A program made the position numbers and the translations under genes. This document shows positions 16,051-24,467 of a stretch of 46,626 nt of DNA, piece by piece. Under the pieces are notes generated by a model. That model was not told where the DNA came from. It was given only the letters and a program-made list of their open reading frames with translations, and did no database searches. Origin of the DNA: Pseudomonas sp. AL03 (GTDB taxonomy: Bacteria; Pseudomonadota; Gammaproteobacteria; Pseudomonadales; Pseudomonadaceae); NCBI RefSeq assembly GCF_029960815.1, contig NZ_JASBRE010000037.1, positions 1-46,626 on the forward strand, read 5' to 3'. Position 1 is the first letter of the stretch. Each line of letters begins with the position of its first letter.

Positions 16051-16905
16051 TTATTTTTCCTCCAGCAGGTGAGTGTCGAAGTCGGTCCGCAGGGTATCGA
16101 TGCCTTCCAGGCGATCGGCCAGATCAGGACTGCGCAGGGTCAGGCAGGCAATCAGCGCCTCGACCTGAGCCAGCGCCGGGACCAGGGAGTCGAAGGCCGA
16201 CACCGATTCCACCGGCGCACTGATAATCAGGTCGGCCATTTCTCGCAGCGGTGAAGCATAGATGTCAGTGAACAACACCACGCGTGCATATCGATTTTTC
16301 GCCGCATTGGCCACGCGCAGAGCCTGTGATTGGTAGCGGCGATAGTCGAACACCAGCACCACGTCCTGACGCTGCACGTCGAACAATCGGTCTGGCAGTT
16401 GCGCGTTGTCTTCCAGGGCGAAACAGCCCGGACGCAGCAGGCGCAGGTGGTTGAGCAAATAATTGGCGAGGAAACTGCTGAAGCGCCCACCGAAGCAATG
16501 CACCTGATGGCGGGTGTCGAGCAGCCACTCCACCAGAATCCGTACATCTTCGGGCTGGGTCAGGGCATGGGTGTCCACCAGCGCTCGATGGCTGTCCGCC
16601 AGATAATGGCTCCAGGCGTCGCCTTTCTGAAGATGAGAACGAGGTTGCAACAGGGCGCTGGGGGAACGCAGGCGGTGGTCCATGTCGCTGAGCAGGGCAT
16701 CCTGGAAATCGGCGTAACCGCTAAAGCCCAGTTTTTTCACCAGTCGCACGATGGTGGGATCGCTGACACCGGCATGTTCGGCCAACCGTGACATCGGGCC
16801 CAGTCCGTTACGCGGGTACTGGTCCAGCAAGGCACGGATGACTTTGCGTTCCGACGGCGTAAGTTCCAGGCCGGGATCGGTGATCAGGTCTCTGAGAGAA
16901 GGCAT
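16051..16905 (-). CDS. RpiR-family transcriptional regulator
   Basis: A 284-residue regulator with an N-terminal RpiR helix-turn-helix (LTPSERKVIRALLDQYP, SRLAEHAGVSDPTIVRLVKK) and a C-terminal SIS domain (HCFGGRFSSFLANYLLNHL, VVLFTDIYASPLREMADL). The SIS domain usually binds phosphosugars, but some RpiR proteins in pseudomonads govern amino acid genes. The start at 16905 (MPSLRDL) has AGGAG 6-7 nt upstream; an upstream GTG/ATG frame to 16944 is less likely. It heads the operon with only 2 bp to the hydrolase, so it probably controls the whole series and itself. Confidence 0.88.
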   Translation of the reverse strand: MPSLRDLITDPGLELTPSERKVIRALLDQYPRNGLGPMSRLAEHAGVSDPTIVRLVKKLGFSGYADFQDALLSDMDHRLRSPSALLQPRSHLQKGDAWSHYLADSHRALVDTHALTQPEDVRILVEWLLDTRHQVHCFGGRFSSFLANYLLNHLRLLRPGCFALEDNAQLPDRLFDVQRQDVVLVFDYRRYQSQALRVANAAKNRYARVVLFTDIYASPLREMADLIISAPVESVSAFDSLVPALAQVEALIACLTLRSPDLADRLEGIDTLRTDFDTHLLEEK

Positions 16906-17246
16906 CCGGGCTCCTGCTGGATGGATATGTCGGTTTCGCTTCACAAATTGCTAAAACAGTATTTATGTAGTGGACTCAACATGTCTAGTGAATTTTTCCA
17001 TGTTTTTTTGGAACCGCAAATTGGGGCGAAAAGCCCGTGGGCCTTGGGCTACTTGGATGTCGACTGAGCTCGTAGGTCATCGCCCATAGTGGTGTCGGAT
17101 ATCGCCGATTCTTTGAGGTGAAATAAGTTTTCGATCGTGTATGACTGGATCAAACGAAACGCCCTGGATCGCGCTTCTTGCGGCACAATTGGGCAATTGT
17201 CGCGGCGTGACGCCGTTTTCCGTTCCCATCGGCCGAGTGATCCTTC
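16906..17246. other. 341-bp gap between divergent units; no gene seen
   Basis: The left half is AT-rich (TTTATGTAGTGGACTCAACA and neighbouring bases near 16960-16985) and should hold the promoter and operator of the leftward rpiR operon. The right half precedes the rightward histidine phosphatase. No cobalamin-riboswitch box was found upstream of that gene. Short open frames here lack start signals and similarity. Confidence 0.5.
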
Positions 17247-17819
17247 GTGCAGGCAACCCGTTTGACCCTGATGTGCCACGCTCGAACTGTCGCACAGAAA
17301 TTGGCGCGTTTTCCTACGAATGAGCCGTTGGAAATGGATTGGCAATCGGCAAGGGGATCTCGTTGTGCTCAGTTCAAAGGGACGCCACGACTGGTGTGTG
17401 GACCTGAACTGAGAACCCGGCAAACCGCCGAGCTGTTCGGCAGCGACGTGGAGGTTGTCTGCGCACTGAGGGATTGCGATTTCGGGAACTGGAAAGGCGC
17501 GCGGATCGACGATCTGCAAAAATCCGCAGCCGATACGCTGCAGATCTGGCTCGATGACCCGAATTCGGCACCCCACGGTGGCGAGTCGGTGGCGCAACTC
17601 GCTGAGCGGGTGGTCGCGTGGCTGAAAACTCTGGAGGCCATACAGGGGCACATCGTTGCTGTCACCCATCCGTTTGTCATTCGCGCCGCCCTGACGTACG
17701 TGCTGCAAGGCGCTTCGTTCAACCTGATCGACGTCGAACCGCTGTCGACCCTCGAGTTGCGGTTCAACGGCCGCTGGCGCCTACGCTTGCTGGGCACTGA
17801 CCCCGAGGGAACACGTTGA
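17247..17819 (+). CDS. Histidine phosphatase-family protein upstream of cobF
   Basis: A 190-residue protein with a GTG start. The phosphoglycerate-mutase-like fold is suggested by an N-terminal LTLMCHART (catalytic His; the usual RHG is changed to CHA), the second Arg region GPELRTRQTA, DFGNWKG, GGES and VTHPFVIRAAL (second His). The changed RHG motif may reduce phosphatase activity. Its TGA overlaps the ATG of cobF (TGATG), so the pair is translationally coupled; a CobC-like role in cobalamin synthesis (removing phosphate from a late intermediate) is a reasonable inference. Confidence 0.78.
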   Translation: MQATRLTLMCHARTVAQKLARFPTNEPLEMDWQSARGSRCAQFKGTPRLVCGPELRTRQTAELFGSDVEVVCALRDCDFGNWKGARIDDLQKSAADTLQIWLDDPNSAPHGGESVAQLAERVVAWLKTLEAIQGHIVAVTHPFVIRAALTYVLQGASFNLIDVEPLSTLELRFNGRWRLRLLGTDPEGTR

Positions 17820-18574
17820 TGAAAAAACTTCTGGTCATCGGCATCGGTGCCGGCAACCCCGATTACATCACGATGCAAGCCGTGAAAGCGCTGAACCTCG
17901 TCGATGTGTTTTTCCTCATGGACAAGGGCCAGAGCAAAGACAAACTGATCGACCTGCGCCGCGAGATCTGCGAGCGCTACATCACCGATCGCGACTACCG
18001 CTTTGTCGAAGCCCACAGCCCGGAGCGCGAGCGTGGTGATGTGGACTACAAGGCCAGCGTGGAAGACTTGAACCTGGCCAAGCAGCAGACCTTCGAACGG
18101 CTGATCAACGAGGAAATGACTGACGACCAGTGCGCCGGTTTTCTAGTGTGGGGCGATCCGGCGCTGTACGACAGCACTGTCCGGATCTTGCAGGCGATTC
18201 TGGCCTCAGGCCGGTGCGTCTTCGAGTTCGAAGTGATCCCCGGCATCACCAGTGTCCAGGCGCTGGCGGCGCAGCATAAGGTGCCACTGAACCGAATTGG
18301 CCGCTCGATTGAAATCACCACGGGCCGGCGGCTGGCGGCGGGGCAGGTGAGTGATGCCGACAGCCTGGTGGTGATGCTGGATGCGGAGGATTCCTACCAT
18401 CAAGTGGTGGATCAGGAGACAGAGATTTACTGGGGGGCCTACCTCGGGACGCCGGATGAAATCCTGATCAGCGGCAAGCTCAGGGAGGTGGCGGATGAGA
18501 TCGAACGGGTGCGCAAGGCGGCTCGGTTAGCCAATGGGTGGATCATGGATACGTATCTGTTGCGTAAGCCTTGA
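17819..18574 (+). CDS. cobF: Precorrin-6A synthase (deacetylating) CobF
   Basis: A 251-residue SAM-dependent tetrapyrrole methyltransferase. The N-terminal LLVIGIGAGNPDYITMQAVK binds SAM, FLVWGDPALYDSTVRILQ and VIPGITSVQALAAQHKVPLN are family blocks. CobF methylates C-1 of precorrin-5 and releases acetate in aerobic vitamin B12 synthesis. The ATG at 17819 follows GAGGGA. The gene is away from the other cob genes, which are not in this window, and is coupled to the phosphatase upstream. An inverted repeat that could end transcription follows at 18598. Confidence 0.94.
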   Translation: MKKLLVIGIGAGNPDYITMQAVKALNLVDVFFLMDKGQSKDKLIDLRREICERYITDRDYRFVEAHSPERERGDVDYKASVEDLNLAKQQTFERLINEEMTDDQCAGFLVWGDPALYDSTVRILQAILASGRCVFEFEVIPGITSVQALAAQHKVPLNRIGRSIEITTGRRLAAGQVSDADSLVVMLDAEDSYHQVVDQETEIYWGAYLGTPDEILISGKLREVADEIERVRKAARLANGWIMDTYLLRKP

Positions 18575-18597
18575 GAAAACTGGTGTTTGGGCTGACG

Positions 18598-18667
18598 CCT
18601 TCGCGGGCAAGCCTCGCTCCTACAGGGACGGCAGTGTTCTTGTAGGAGCGAGGCTTGCCCGCGAAGG
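18598..18667. repeat. Long inverted repeat, class C REP (possible bidirectional terminator)
   Basis: A 27-bp arm beginning CCTTCGCGGGCAAGCCTCGC is repeated perfectly in reverse complement, with a 16-bp spacer, between convergent cobF and ftrA. This is a common Pseudomonas intergenic repeat and can fold into a strong hairpin. Confidence 0.85.
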
Positions 18668-18683
18668 GGCCTTCAAATTCACC

Positions 18684-19658
18684 TTAAGAAATTGCTTTAA
18701 CCTCACGCCCAAAACGCTCCCGATACACCGACGGCGGCACGCCGACCACGCTACGAAACGCCACCCGAAAACTCTCCACTGAGCGATACCCACAGCGTTG
18801 GGCAATCTGGTCGGTGTTCTGATTCGTGCTCTCTAGCAGCTCGCGGGCCCGGCCCAGGCGCTCATGCTGCAACCAGGCTTTAGGCGGCATGCCGGTGGCT
18901 TCAGTGAACCGGCGCAGAAACGTCCGTTCACTCATGGCCGCCTCACTTGCCAGTTCGCGAACCTCCAGCGGTTCATGCAAACGCTCCCGCGCCCACTGCA
19001 TGACGCGGGACAAATCGCTACGCGGCGTAGGACTGACCGGTGTCGGTATGAACTGTGCCTGTCCGCCGGTGCGTTGCGGCGACATCACCAGCCGCCGCGC
19101 CACCGAGTTGGCCACTTGCGTACCGAAGTCCCGCGCCACCAAGTGCAGGCAGGCATCGATACCGGCAGCGCTGCCGGCCGAGGTGATCAGCTGACCTGAA
19201 TCGACATAAAGAACGTCCGGGTCCACCAGAATGTTCGGAAAACGCTCGGCCAACTCAGCGGTGTAGCGCCAGTGCGTCGTGGCGCCGCGACCGTCGAGCA
19301 AACCGGTGGCCGCCAGCACGAACACGCCCGAACAGATCGACAGCAGCCGCGCGCCCCGTGCATGGGCCTGGCGCAGGGACGCGATCAGTGCCTCAGGCAC
19401 CGGGGCACTGCGATCACGCCAGCCGGGAATGATGATGGTCCGGGCGTCCTCGAGCAGTTCCATGCCGCCATCGGCCAGCACCTGAATACCGCCCATGGCG
19501 CGCATCGGGCCTTGATCGACAGCAGCGATCCGATTCTCGTACCAAGGGAAGTCGAACTCCGGACGTGCCAGGCCGAAGATCTCCACGGCGATGCCGAACT
19601 CGAACGTACAGAGGCCGTCGTAGGCCAGAATCGCAACTAATCCAGGGGTGGGCTGCAT
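18684..19658 (-). CDS. ftrA: Transcriptional regulator FtrA (GATase1-like + AraC)
   Basis: A 324-residue GlxA/FtrA-type regulator. Residues about 5-180 form a DJ-1/PfpI-like domain (LAYDGLCTFEFGIAVEIFGL; SICSGVFVLAATGLLDGR with a Cys at the elbow), and about 215-320 an AraC DNA-binding domain (EPLEVRELASEAAMSERTFL, then IAQRCGYRSVESFRVAFR). It is divergent from the rhodanese gene across 101 bp, an arrangement that suggests it controls that gene. Start at 19658 (MQPTPG) is chosen by family length. Confidence 0.9.
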   Translation of the reverse strand: MQPTPGLVAILAYDGLCTFEFGIAVEIFGLARPEFDFPWYENRIAAVDQGPMRAMGGIQVLADGGMELLEDARTIIIPGWRDRSAPVPEALIASLRQAHARGARLLSICSGVFVLAATGLLDGRGATTHWRYTAELAERFPNILVDPDVLYVDSGQLITSAGSAAGIDACLHLVARDFGTQVANSVARRLVMSPQRTGGQAQFIPTPVSPTPRSDLSRVMQWARERLHEPLEVRELASEAAMSERTFLRRFTEATGMPPKAWLQHERLGRARELLESTNQNTDQIAQRCGYRSVESFRVAFRSVVGVPPSVYRERFGREVKAIS

Positions 19659-19759
19659 TTGGCGGAAAGTTCCCGGTGAGTGTCTTGTGCGCCACTGTAG
19701 CCACAAGCGTCGAGCGGATAAAGTCTTCTCACACCCACCGAGACTTTGGAGTACAGCCC

Positions 19760-20194
19760 ATGAACAGCCTGGTCCGCGAGATTCCCGCCGCCCCATCGGC
19801 CATCGCCCTGATGCATTTCAGCAACCGTCTGACCTTCGAAACCGATTGTTCCGACGTCCATGGCAGCCAACAGGCCGGCGAGGTGGATTTTGTTTTGGTG
19901 GATGTGCGCGGTCCGCTCGCATTCGAGCGTGGCCATGTGCCGGGAGCGATCAATATACCGGGGCGACTGCTGACCGCTGAAGGTCTGGCGGCGTACCCGA
20001 AAACCAGCGTGTTCGTGGTTTATTGCGCCGGGCCCCACTGCAACGGTGCCAACAAGGCTGCGGTGAAACTGGCGGCGCTGGGCTACCCGGTCAAGGAAAT
20101 GATCGGCGGGGTGACCGGGTGGGTGGATGAAGGCTTTGAGTTGAGCACTGCGGTGCAACGGCCGGTGAATGCTGTGATCGGTTGCGAGTGCTGA
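19760..20194 (+). CDS. Rhodanese-like sulfurtransferase
   Basis: A 144-residue single-domain rhodanese. VDFVLVDVRGPLAFERGHVP is the CH2A-like region and VVYCAGPHCNGANKAA the active-site loop with the persulfide-forming Cys. The loop CAGPHC is longer than the thiosulfate type, suggesting another acceptor. Divergent from ftrA, and its stop directly abuts the stop of the opposite amidotransferase gene with no base between. Confidence 0.88.
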   Translation: MNSLVREIPAAPSAIALMHFSNRLTFETDCSDVHGSQQAGEVDFVLVDVRGPLAFERGHVPGAINIPGRLLTAEGLAAYPKTSVFVVYCAGPHCNGANKAAVKLAALGYPVKEMIGGVTGWVDEGFELSTAVQRPVNAVIGCEC

Positions 20195-20836
20195 TCAGGC
20201 GGTAGCCTGCGCCTCCCACCACCCATCCAGCGTCGCCTGCAACCACTCGAGCACGGTTGCGTAGGCGGCGCTGTCCTGTTGATCCCGAGGCAGCGGTGAC
20301 TCCTCGGCAAAATGCGCATTGAGCGTCGCCACTGATTCAGCATTCCATTCTGGATGAAACTGCAAACCCACCCGCGTCGGCCCGACGCAATACATCTGCT
20401 GCTCGCACTGATCACTGCTGGCCAGCAACTGCGCGTTGGGCGGCAAGTCGATCGCGTCTTCGTGCCATTCCAGCACCTTCAGCTTCTGGCCATCAACGAA
20501 CGTCACGCGGGTCCATCCGGTTTCGGTGCGGTCCATCCGCCGCACATTCCCGTCCAGACTCAGCGCCAGCAGCTGCGCCCCCAGACAAATCGCGAACACC
20601 GCCGCGCCTTGATCCAGACTGCCCGCCAGCCACCGACGCTCCGCTTCCAGCCAGGCCGGCCCGCCGGTGGACTCATAAGGCCCGCCTAACAGGATCACGG
20701 GTGCCGCACTCGCTGGTGGCAACTGGCCGAGGTCGGCGCGAAAGACGTTCAGCGTCAGTCCTCGAGACTTGGCCCAGTCGGCAATGGCGCCAGGACCTTC
20801 GGCGGGGTGGTGCTGGATCAGATTCAACGTTGGCAT
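20195..20836 (-). CDS. Class I glutamine amidotransferase-domain protein
   Basis: A 213-residue stand-alone amidotransferase. Nucleophile elbow VFAICLGAQLLA (Cys) and FHPEW (His and Glu) complete the triad; LLGGPYEST gives the oxyanion glycine. Proteins of this type resemble GMP-synthase glutaminase domains or gamma-glutamyl hydrolases such as PuuD; no synthase partner is nearby. The start lacks a clear ribosome site. Function not assigned. Confidence 0.85.
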   Translation of the reverse strand: MPTLNLIQHHPAEGPGAIADWAKSRGLTLNVFRADLGQLPPASAAPVILLGGPYESTGGPAWLEAERRWLAGSLDQGAAVFAICLGAQLLALSLDGNVRRMDRTETGWTRVTFVDGQKLKVLEWHEDAIDLPPNAQLLASSDQCEQQMYCVGPTRVGLQFHPEWNAESVATLNAHFAEESPLPRDQQDSAAYATVLEWLQATLDGWWEAQATA

Positions 20837-20941
20837 CAGGGCTCACTTGTAGTTTTTGCTTGTAGGTTTTGTCTGAAAAAAGGGCTTGTCCTACCGTCTT
20901 TGCACCGGCTTGGCGCACGCTTCAAGGAGGTTTAATTCGCC

Positions 20942-20983
20942 GGCCACTTTTCTATAAGAATTTGTCGCTTAAACACAATTTGC
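20942..20983 (+). promoter_or_regulatory. ArgR-like operator upstream of the AotJ-like gene
   Basis: TGTCGC-N8-AA at 20963-20978 fits exactly the half-site TGTCGCN8AAN5 published for the AraC-type ArgR of pseudomonads. Exactly 21 bp upstream the weaker half GGCCAC-N8-AA (20942-20957) keeps the AA in register. The tandem lies about 110 bp before the start of the binding-protein gene, in the 250-bp space shared with the leftward amidotransferase. Confidence 0.55.
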
Positions 20984-21086
20984 CCTCCTGAAGCCGCTCT
21001 AGACTGCCGGCCACTTCGGTGCTTTCCAACCGGACGCAGCCTACCGAATGCTGCCAATAAAAAGCCTCCGCACACAGGAGTTATAA

Positions 21087-21866
21087 ATGAAGAAGCTAGT
21101 GATGTTCGGTGCCCTGGCACTGTCGATGTTGTCCCTGACGACCGTGGCCGAAGACGCCAAGCCGATCCGCCTCGGTATCGAAGCCGGTTACCCGCCATTC
21201 TCGATGAAAACCCCTGACGGCAAACTCACTGGTTTCGACGTGGACATCGGCGACGCGCTGTGCGAGCAGATGAAAGTGAAGTGCACCTGGGTCGAGCAAG
21301 AGTTCGACGGCCTGATCCCGGCCCTGAAGGTCAAGAAGATCGACGCGATCCTGTCGTCCATGACCATCACCGACGATCGCAAAAAGAACGTCGATTTCAC
21401 CATCAAGTACTACCACACCCCGGCGCGTTTCGTGATGAAGGCAGACACCGACGTCAAAGACCCGCTGACTGAGCTCAAAGGCAAGAAAGTCGGTGTGCTG
21501 CGCGCCAGTACCCACGACCGCTTCGCCACTGAAGTGCTGGTGCCGGCCGGTATCAATCTGGTCCGCTACGGCTCCCAGCAGGAAGCCAACCTGGACATGG
21601 TCGCCGGTCGTCTCGACGCGATGCTGGCCGACTCGGTCAACCTGAATGACGGTTTCCTGAAAACCGATGCCGGTAAAGGCTTCGCTTTCGTGGGCCCGAC
21701 TTACGAAGACGCCAAGTACTTCGGCGGCGGCGCCGGTATTGCTGTGCGCAAGGGTGATAAAGAGCTGGCGGACCAATTCAACACCGCCATCACCGAAATC
21801 CGCGCCAACGGCAAGTACAAACAAGTGCAAGACAAGTATTTTGACTTTGACGTTTACGGCCAGTAA
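21087..21866 (+). CDS. Periplasmic basic amino acid-binding protein (AotJ-like)
   Basis: A 259-residue type II solute-binding protein with a signal peptide of about 22 residues (MKKLVMFGALALSMLSLTTV) and the ligand-cleft motifs LGIEAGYPPFSMKTPDG, GFDVDIGDALCEQMKVKC and LSSMTITDDRKKNVDFT. It closely resembles AotJ/HisJ/ArgT, which deliver arginine, ornithine, lysine or histidine to an ABC importer. No permease or ATPase gene follows, so it must dock with transporter parts encoded elsewhere, or is a second receptor for the Aot system. An ArgR-like site lies upstream and a strong terminator follows. Confidence 0.9.
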   Translation: MKKLVMFGALALSMLSLTTVAEDAKPIRLGIEAGYPPFSMKTPDGKLTGFDVDIGDALCEQMKVKCTWVEQEFDGLIPALKVKKIDAILSSMTITDDRKKNVDFTIKYYHTPARFVMKADTDVKDPLTELKGKKVGVLRASTHDRFATEVLVPAGINLVRYGSQQEANLDMVAGRLDAMLADSVNLNDGFLKTDAGKGFAFVGPTYEDAKYFGGGAGIAVRKGDKELADQFNTAITEIRANGKYKQVQDKYFDFDVYGQ

Positions 21867-21881
21867 TCACGCGGTTCAAAC

Positions 21882-21916
21882 AAGTGGCAACCGTTGACGC
21901 GGTTGCCACTTTTTTT
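21882..21916 (+). terminator. Rho-independent terminator
   Basis: AAGTGGCAACC (21882-21892), 8-nt loop, GGTTGCCACTT (21901-21911), followed by a T-run to 21916. It ends the AotJ-like transcript and separates it partly from the next gene, 48 bases on. Confidence 0.92.
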
Positions 21917-21964
21917 ATGCCTTCATGATTTATTCTGCGCAGATCACGAATACAGGAGCACGCC

Positions 21965-23077
21965 ATGCAACGCATCGACCATTCACTGCCCTGGAGTCAC
22001 CTGGGCACCGAACGCACCCTCAGCGTGTTTCGGTATGGCGTGGGCACTCGCAAGGTCTATATTCAGGCCAGCCTGCACGCTGATGAACTGCCGGGCATGC
22101 GCACAGCGTGGGAGCTGAAGAAGCGTCTGGCCGAACTCGACACCCAAGGTCAGTTGCAGGGTGTGATCGAACTGGTCCCGGTGGCCAATCCCATTGGCCT
22201 CGATCAGCACCTGCAAGGCAGCCACATGGGTCGCTTCGAGCTGGGCAGCGGCAAGAACTTCAACCGCTCCTTCGTTGAACTCAGCGCACCGGTTGCCGAG
22301 TTGATCGGCGATCGGTTGGGCAGTGATGCGGCTGCCAACATTGCGCTGATCCGCCAGACCATGGGCCTGGTACTCGACGGCTTACCGACACCGGCCTCGC
22401 AACTTGAAGCCATGCACCGCTTGCTGCTGCGCCACGCCTGCGATGCCGACATCACCCTCGATCTGCATTGTGATTTCGACGCGGCGATTCATCTTTATGC
22501 CTTGCCGCAACACTGGCCGCAGTGGCAATCCCTGGCGGCGCGTTTGAAGGCTGGGGTTGCATTGCTCTGCGAAGACTCCGGCGGCAGCTCATTCGATGAA
22601 TCGTGTTCATCGCCGTGGTTACGCCTGGCAAGGGCTTTCCCTGAGGCCGCGATCCCGCCGGCCAACCTGGCGACGACGCTGGAGCTGGGCAGCATGGGAG
22701 ATACGCGGGTCGATCAGGCTCAAGCCAATTGCGAGGCGATTCTCGGGTTCCTCGCCGAGCAGGGTTTCATCAAAGGCACTTGGCCTGCGGCACCGAGCGA
22801 ATGCTGTGAAGGCATGCCGTTCGAAGGCACCCAATACCTGTTCGCGCCGCATCACGGGGTTGTCAGTTTCCTGCGCGATTCGGGTGAGTGGGTGGAGAAG
22901 GGCGATGCCCTGTTTGAAGTGGTTGACCCACTGAGCGACCGGGTTACCACCGTTTGCGCCGGGACCAGCGGCGTGATGTTTGCCATCGATCGCGGGCGCT
23001 ATACGCAGCCGGGCACTTGGCAGGCGAAGGTGGCGGGGCGTGAGCCGATTCGGGTTGGGAAACTCATCAACGATTGA
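21965..23077 (+). CDS. Succinylglutamate desuccinylase/aspartoacylase-family protein (AotO-like)
   Basis: A 370-residue zinc carboxypeptidase-like (M14/AstE-AspA) protein. VYIQASLHADELPGMRTAWE carries the zinc His and Glu, GKNFNRSF and DITLDLHCDFDAA the third ligand and substrate residues; the C-terminal 100 residues form a barrel-like region (APHHGVVSFLRDSGEWVEKG). It resembles AotO, a protein of unknown role encoded in the arginine-transport operon of P. aeruginosa. AGGAG precedes the start. Pairing with an AotJ-like receptor repeats the aot arrangement without the permease genes. It may deacylate N-acyl amino acids. Confidence 0.85.
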   Translation: MQRIDHSLPWSHLGTERTLSVFRYGVGTRKVYIQASLHADELPGMRTAWELKKRLAELDTQGQLQGVIELVPVANPIGLDQHLQGSHMGRFELGSGKNFNRSFVELSAPVAELIGDRLGSDAAANIALIRQTMGLVLDGLPTPASQLEAMHRLLLRHACDADITLDLHCDFDAAIHLYALPQHWPQWQSLAARLKAGVALLCEDSGGSSFDESCSSPWLRLARAFPEAAIPPANLATTLELGSMGDTRVDQAQANCEAILGFLAEQGFIKGTWPAAPSECCEGMPFEGTQYLFAPHHGVVSFLRDSGEWVEKGDALFEVVDPLSDRVTTVCAGTSGVMFAIDRGRYTQPGTWQAKVAGREPIRVGKLIND

Positions 23078-23159
23078 GGTTTTCCCGACCGTTAGGGCGG
23101 CGTATCCGGAAAGAGATGTTAGGCTCTGCCCCGAATCCTGCACTTGTGAAGGAAGGTTT

Positions 23160-23876
23160 ATGTTGAAGTTTTTCGCTCTGCTGACACTCCTGGCGTCCGC
23201 CGCCGTCCACGCTCAAACCCCGCTGCAAACTGATCTGCCGCTCAAGTACCTGGAGCAGGCCAACCCCGAATCGCGCAATCAGCCGTTGGTGATTTTCCTC
23301 CACGGTTACGGCAGTAACGAGCAGGACTTGTTCGACATCAAGGCTGAGTTACCCGCGCAATACAACTTCCTGTCGGTACGCGCACCGATGGTGATGGAGG
23401 AGGGTAGTTACAAGTGGTTTCGCGAGAAGGGCAACGCTGCCTACAACGGTGAGACGGATGATCTGAAGTCCAGCGGCCAGGTGTTGCTGGATTTCGTCGC
23501 ACAGGCCGCGAAGAAATATCACACCGAACCGAACAAGGTTTTCCTGGTGGGTTTCAGCCAGGGCGCGATCATGTCCTACGAGGTGGCGCTGCGTCATCCC
23601 AAGGCGGTGGGCGGGATCGCAGCGTTGAGCGGGCGGATTTTGCCGGTGCTCCAGTCCGAACTGAAACCGGATGAAAACCGCCAGAAGCTGGCGATTTTCA
23701 TCGGTCATGGCACTGCAGACAAACGCCTTCCCTACAATGACGGCACGGACGCCAACAGCCTGTTGCAGAGCCTGTCACTCAAGCCTGAATTTCATGCCTA
23801 CCCTGGCGTCGGTCACAGCATCAGTGCTGCCGAGATGCAGGACTTGAGCGCCTGGTTGCAGCACCTCAATCGCTGA
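23160..23876 (+). CDS. Secreted/periplasmic phospholipase-carboxylesterase family hydrolase
   Basis: A 238-residue alpha/beta hydrolase with a signal peptide ending at about AVHA-QTP (residue 18). Oxyanion segment IFLHGYGSNEQDL, nucleophile Ser133 (LVGFSQGAIM), Asp187 (GHGTADKRLP) and His219 (GVGHS) form the triad. The fold and spacing match the YpfH/carboxylesterase-2 family acting on short acyl esters. ATG at 23160 is preceded by AAGGAAGG. The gene ends 3 bp before the opposite secreted-protein gene. Confidence 0.88.
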   Translation: MLKFFALLTLLASAAVHAQTPLQTDLPLKYLEQANPESRNQPLVIFLHGYGSNEQDLFDIKAELPAQYNFLSVRAPMVMEEGSYKWFREKGNAAYNGETDDLKSSGQVLLDFVAQAAKKYHTEPNKVFLVGFSQGAIMSYEVALRHPKAVGGIAALSGRILPVLQSELKPDENRQKLAIFIGHGTADKRLPYNDGTDANSLLQSLSLKPEFHAYPGVGHSISAAEMQDLSAWLQHLNR

Positions 23877-23879
23877 TGC

Positions 23880-24467
23880 TTACTTGCCGGTGACGATCTG
23901 TTTGACCAGCGTCTCGTGGCCAGCATTGTCGCTGAGGCGGGAAATCACCTGAACGATCGCCATGCGTGTGTTGGACGCGGCCATCAGTGTGGTGTCGAGG
24001 GTTTTACCGCCGCCCTGGGTCGCGGTGCTGTCGATCTGCCGCAGGCCCAGACCGGTGCCTTTCTGGGTCAGGCTTTTTTCGCTGAGCTTGGTGAAGTCCG
24101 GCAGCGCCTTGGCTTGTTCGGTGGCGAAGTCGGAGGCCGCCGAGTCGAGGAACTGACCGTCGTTGTCTTTGACGTTGAGGCCGCCGGGGAGGGTGTTTTC
24201 AGCCGCGATCACGACGGTTTTGGTGGCCTGATTGGTGTACATGGTGCCCGTTGCCCCTGCGGTACCGGTGGCCGCGTCGCCGGCGGGCAACGGGTTGGCG
24301 ACGAAGCCCTTGGGCAGGGTGAACTTGAACTTGCCGCCGAGCATCGAGACTTTCTGTGCCGGCGCGGTATCGCTGGCCGTGGCCTTGGCTGCCTGCGCAT
24401 TCAGCGCTCCCAGACTGGCAACCGCCGTCAGCAACAGGACAACGGCTTTTTTACTTAACAATGACAT
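23880..24467 (-). CDS. Exported hypothetical protein
   Basis: A 195-residue protein with a clear signal peptide (MSLLSKKAVVLLLTAVASLG, cleavage likely after NAQA-A at about residue 26). The mature part is rich in Thr, Ala, Lys and Gly, with a KFKFTLPKGFVANPL motif suggestive of a beta-rich domain. There is no lipobox cysteine. I recognise no characterised family; similar proteins seem confined to Pseudomonas. Convergent with the esterase gene. Confidence 0.75.
   Translation of the reverse strand: MSLLSKKAVVLLLTAVASLGALNAQAAKATASDTAPAQKVSMLGGKFKFTLPKGFVANPLPAGDAATGTAGATGTMYTNQATKTVVIAAENTLPGGLNVKDNDGQFLDSAASDFATEQAKALPDFTKLSEKSLTQKGTGLGLRQIDSTATQGGGKTLDTTLMAASNTRMAIVQVISRLSDNAGHETLVKQIVTGK

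Noticed and set aside
17040..17246. Cobalamin riboswitch upstream of the cobF unit
   Set aside because: I found no B12-box-like sequence or supporting stems, and cobalamin synthesis genes in pseudomonads often lack one.
19685..19706. TTGTG-N12-CACAA dyad as FtrA operator
   Set aside because: Short and AT-poor dyad that could occur by chance; no second copy and no known FtrA consensus to compare.
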